Assembly: GCA_039566865.1 (NCBI GenBank)
Contig: CM076960.1
Coordinates: forward strand, 10,950,501-11,014,500
Direction of reading: 5' to 3'
Origin: Aurelia coerulea
Taxonomy: Eukaryota; Cnidaria; Scyphozoa; Semaeostomeae; Ulmaridae
Length of the DNA stretch: 64,000 nt
Below are positions 60,101-64,000 of the stretch, piece after piece. The first letter of the stretch is position 1, and every line of letters starts with the position of its first letter. The translations under genes were made by a program, and so were the position numbers. The notes under the pieces are model-generated. The model worked only from the letters and a program-made list of their open reading frames with translations. It did no database searches and was not told the origin of the DNA.

Positions 60101-63100
60101 AGTGTGGGTTAACGGTACTTTAGTAGCTATAATTCATGATATAAAGAGAATTGCACTCATCGTTCTTTAAAAATCTAGTTCTGCCAGTAACTTTTTTCAT
60201 ATCACTATATTAGTGCTGTAGCATCCATTCTTGAAAACATTACTCTTGACATTAGTTTTTTCTTTAGTCTCATATCAGCTTTACTGCATAAGCAAACATC
60301 GATTAATTACATGTTTATTTTCTCAAAGAAAACAAAATATCAACACAAAGAGTGTGAATTAACGTACTTTAAAAGCTACAATTTACATTATAAAGAGTAT
60401 TGCACTGATCGTCCTTTAAAACTTAAGTTCTGCCAGTACCTTCTTTTATAGCACTAAATTAGTGCTGCAGCAACTATTCTTATAAACATTACTATAGATA
60501 TTAGTGTTTTCTTTAGTCTCATTTTGAATTTACTGCATAAAAAAAAATTAAATGTTTATTTTCTCAAAGAAAACAAAATATAAACACAAAAAGTGTGGAT
60601 TAACGTACTTTAGTAGCTGTAATTCATAATATAAAGAAAACTGCTCTCATCGTTCTTTAAAACTCTAGTTCGGCCTGTTATTTCTTTTATAGCACTATAT
60701 CAGTGCTGCAGCCACCATTCTTGGAAACATTATTATAGACATTAGTTTTTTCTTTAGTTCATGTTAGCTTTACTGCATAAACAAACATCGATTGATTAAA
60801 TGTTTATTTTCTCAAAGAAAACAAAATATAAACACAAAAAGTGTGGGTTAACGTACTTTAGTAGCTATAATTCATAAATATAAAGAGAATTGCACTCATC
60901 GTTCTTTAAAACTTTAGTTCTGCCAGTAATTTCTTTTATAGCACTAAATTAGTGCTGCAGCAACCATTCTTGGAATCATTACTATAGACATTAGTGTTTT
61001 CTTTAGTCTCATTTTGGCTTTACTGCATCAACTAACATCGATTAATTAAATGTTTATTTTCTCAAAGAAAACAAAATATAGACACAAAAAGTGTGGATTT
61101 ACGTACTTTAGTAGCTACAGCTTATATTATAAAAAGTATTGCACTCATCGTTCTTTAAAACTTTAGTTCTGCCAGTTATTTCTTTTATAGCACTATATTA
61201 GTGCTGCAGCAACAATTCTTGGAAACATAATTATAGACATTAGTTTTTCTTTAGTCTCGTTTTAGCTTTACAGCATAAACAAACATCGATTAATTGAATG
61301 TTTATTTTCTCAAAGAAATCAAATATAAACACAAAAAGTGTGGGTTAACGGTACTTTAGTAGCTATAATTCATGATATAAAGAGAATTGCACTCATCGTT
61401 CTTTAAAAATCTAGTTCTGCCAGTAACTTTTTTCATATCACTAAATTAGTGCTGCAGCATCCATTCTTGAAAAGATTACTCTTGACACTAGTTTTTTCTT
61501 TAGTCTCATATCAGCTTTACTGCATAAACAAACATCGATTAATTACATGTTTATTTTCTCAAAGAAAACAAAATATCAACACAAAGAGTGTGAATTAACG
61601 TACTTTAAAAGCTACAATTTACATTATAAAGAGTATTGCACTGATCGTCCTTTAAAACTTAAGTTCTGCCAGTACCTTCTTTTATAGCACTAAATTAGTG
61701 CTGCAGCAACTATTCTTATCAACATACTATAGATATTAGTGTTTTCTTTAGTCTCATTTTGAATTTACTGCATAAAAAAAAATTAAATGTTTATTTTCTC
61801 AAAGAAAACAAAATATAAACACAATAAGTGTACTTTAGCAGCTACAATTTATATTTCAAAAAATATTGCACGCATCGTTCTTTAAAACTTTAGTTCTGCC
61901 AGTTATTTCTTTTATAGGTACTATATTAGTGCTGCAGCATCCATTCTTGGAAATATTACTATAGACATTCGTTTTTTCTTTTGTCTCATTTAAGCTATTC
62001 TGCATAAACAAAAATCCATTAATTTAATGTTTATTTTCTCAAAGAAAACAAAATATTAACACAAATAGTGTGGATTAACGTACTTTAAGAGCTACAATCC
62101 ATAATATAAAAATAATTACACTCATCGTTCTTTAAAACTTTAGTGCTGCCAGTAACTTCTTTTTAGGCACTATATTAGTGCTGCAGCAACCATTCTTGAA
62201 AACATTACTATATACATTAGTTTTTTCTTTAGTCTCGTTTTAGCTTTACTGCATAAACAAACATTGAATAATTGAATGTTTATTTTCTCAAAGAAAACGA
62301 AATATAAACACAAAAAGTGTTTGTTAACGTACTTTAGTAGCTTCAATCTATAATATAAAAAGAATTGCACTAATCGTTCTTTAAAACTGTAGTTCTTCAA
62401 GTAACTTTTTTCAAATCACTATATTAGTGCATCAGCAACCATTCTTGGAAACATTATTATAGAAATTTGTTTCTTCTTTAGTCTCATTTTTGCTTCACTG
62501 TATAAACAAACAAACATCGATTAATCAAATGTTTATTTTGTCAAAGAATACAAAATATAAACACAAAAATTGTGGATTAACGTACTTTAGTAGCTGTAAT
62601 TCATAATATAAAGAGAATTGCACTCATCGTTCTTTAAAACTCAAGTTTTGCCAGTAATTTCTTTTATAGGACTATATTAGTGCTGCAGCAACCATTCTTG
62701 GAAACATTATTATAGACGTTAGTATTTTCTTTAGTCTAGTTTTAGCTTTCCTGCATAAACAAACATCGATTAATTAAGTGTTTATTTTCTCAAAGAAAGC
62801 AAAATATAAACACAGAAAGTGTGGATTAACGTACTTTAGTAGCTACAATTTATATTATAAATAGTATTGCACTCATCGTTCTTTAAAACTTTAGTTCTGC
62901 CAGTTATTTCTTTTATAGCACTATATTAGTGACGCAACAACCATTCTTGGAAATATTTCTATAGACATTAGTTTTTTCTTTAGTCTAGTTTTAGCTTTAC
63001 AGCATAAACAAACATCGATTAATTAAATGTTTATTTTCTCAAAGAAAACAAACTATAAACACACAACGTGTGGGTTAACGTACTTTAGTAGCTATAATTC

Positions 63101-64000
63101 ATAATATAAAGAGAATTGCACTCATTGTTCTTTAAAACTCAAGTTCTGCCAGTTAATTCTTTTATAGCACTATATTAGTGCTGCAGCATCTATTCTTGAA
63201 AACATTACTATAGACAATCGTTTTTTCTTTTGTCTCATTTAAGCTATTCTGCATAAACAAAAATCCATTAATTTAATGTTTATTTTCTCAAAGAAAACAA
63301 AATATTAACACAAATAGTGTGGATTAACGTACTTTAAGAGCTACAATCCATAATATAAAAATAATTAAACTCATCGTTCTTTAAAATTTTAGTGCTGCCA
63401 GTAACTTCTTTTATAGCACTATATTAGTGCTGCAGCAACCATTCTTGAAAACATTACTATATACATTAGTTTTTTCTTTAGTCTCGTTTTAGCTTTACTG
63501 CATAAACAAACATCGAATAATTGAATGTTTATTTTCTCAAAGAAAACGAAATATAAACACAAAAAGTGTTTGTTAACGTACTTTAGTAGCTTCAATCTAT
63601 AATATAAAAAGAATTGCACTAATCGTTCTTTAAAACTGTAGTTCTTCAAGTAACTTTTTCATATCACTATATTAGTGCATCAGCAACCATTCTTGGAAAC
63701 ATTATTATAGAAATTTGTTTCTTCTTTAGTCTCGGTTTTGCTTCACTGTATAAACAAACAAACATCGATTAATTAAATGTTTATTTTGTCAAAGAAGACA
63801 AAATATAAACACAAAAATTGTGGATTAACGTATTTTAGTAGCTGTATTTCATAATATAAAGAGAATTGCACTCATCTTTCTTTAAAACTCAAGTTTTGCC
63901 AGTTATTTCTTTTATAGGACTATATTAGTGCTGCAGCAACCATTCTTGGAAACATTTTTATAGACGTTAGTATTTTCTTTAGTCTAGTTTTAGCTTTCCT
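54130..64000 (+). repeat. AT-rich satellite array of about 249 bp
   Basis: Tandem monomers with the word ACAAACATCGATTAATTAAA recurring at intervals of about 249 bp (for example near 54530, 54779 and 55028). About 40 copies are present and the array runs off the right edge. Each monomer has GCACTATATTAGTGC, a perfect 6-bp stem, and AAACAT...ATGTTT around CGATTAATTA. Higher-order copies occur: an unusual variant at 54625 repeats at 55621 (996 bp, four monomers), and a block at 62170 repeats at 63419 (1249 bp, five monomers). The left part (to about 56400) is more homogeneous than the rest. No coding potential is supported. Confidence 0.96.

Noticed and set aside
62170..62400. Paired 76-codon ORFs in the AT-rich satellite (also 63419-63649)
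   Set aside because: They span one monomer, are duplicated with the 1249-bp higher-order unit, and are absent from most monomers.

Overview
The window is repeat-dominated, gene-poor eukaryotic DNA with no cellular gene that I can support. Its coding content is mobile-element protein: a BEL/Pao LTR retrotransposon, the C-terminus of a non-LTR retrotransposon with a restriction-like endonuclease, and the C-terminus of a Penelope-like element with a GIY-YIG endonuclease. This mix, plus piggyBac, hAT and foldback-type DNA elements, fits an invertebrate metazoan. The LINE tail resembles proteins I know from anthozoan cnidarians (corals, anemones), so a cnidarian is my best guess, at moderate to low confidence.

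Layout. (1) 1-20690: tandem array of a 170-bp satellite, interrupted by a 296-bp MITE (1662-1957) and a 2436-bp piggyBac-type element (5281-7716, flanked by TTAA) that carries two further word-rich repeats. (2) 20690-23924: arm A of a large inverted repeat. (3) 23922-41138: spacer bounded by trinucleotide microsatellites, holding nested transposons: a TA-flanked foldback element, a BEL/Pao element inside a MITE, a foldback element with 9-bp target duplications and a word-rich element with 8-bp duplications nested in its centre, hAT-like ends, a LINE remnant and a Penelope-like remnant. (4) 41139-44340: arm B, the reverse complement of arm A with only a few differences seen. (5) 44340-52370: the same 170-bp satellite in the opposite orientation. 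(6) 52371-54120: unique AT-rich DNA, a GC-rich hairpin and a block rich in the palindrome ATCGGATCCGAT. (7) 54130-64000: a second, AT-rich satellite of about 249 bp that runs off the window.

The main architectural feature is that satellite + arm A + 17-kb spacer + arm B + inverted satellite form one palindrome of more than 50 kb whose left end lies outside the window. It looks like a giant foldback element with satellite-bearing inverted repeats, or an inverted segmental duplication; an assembly artefact must also be excluded. Insertions can be ordered. The hAT MITE and the CACGTAT MITE are mirrored in both arms, so they predate the inverted duplication. The BEL/Pao insertion is recent, since its two LTRs read as identical. 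The piggyBac-type element entered after local satellite duplication, because empty copies of its site remain nearby. Each satellite array has private variants, so the arrays have been homogenised separately.
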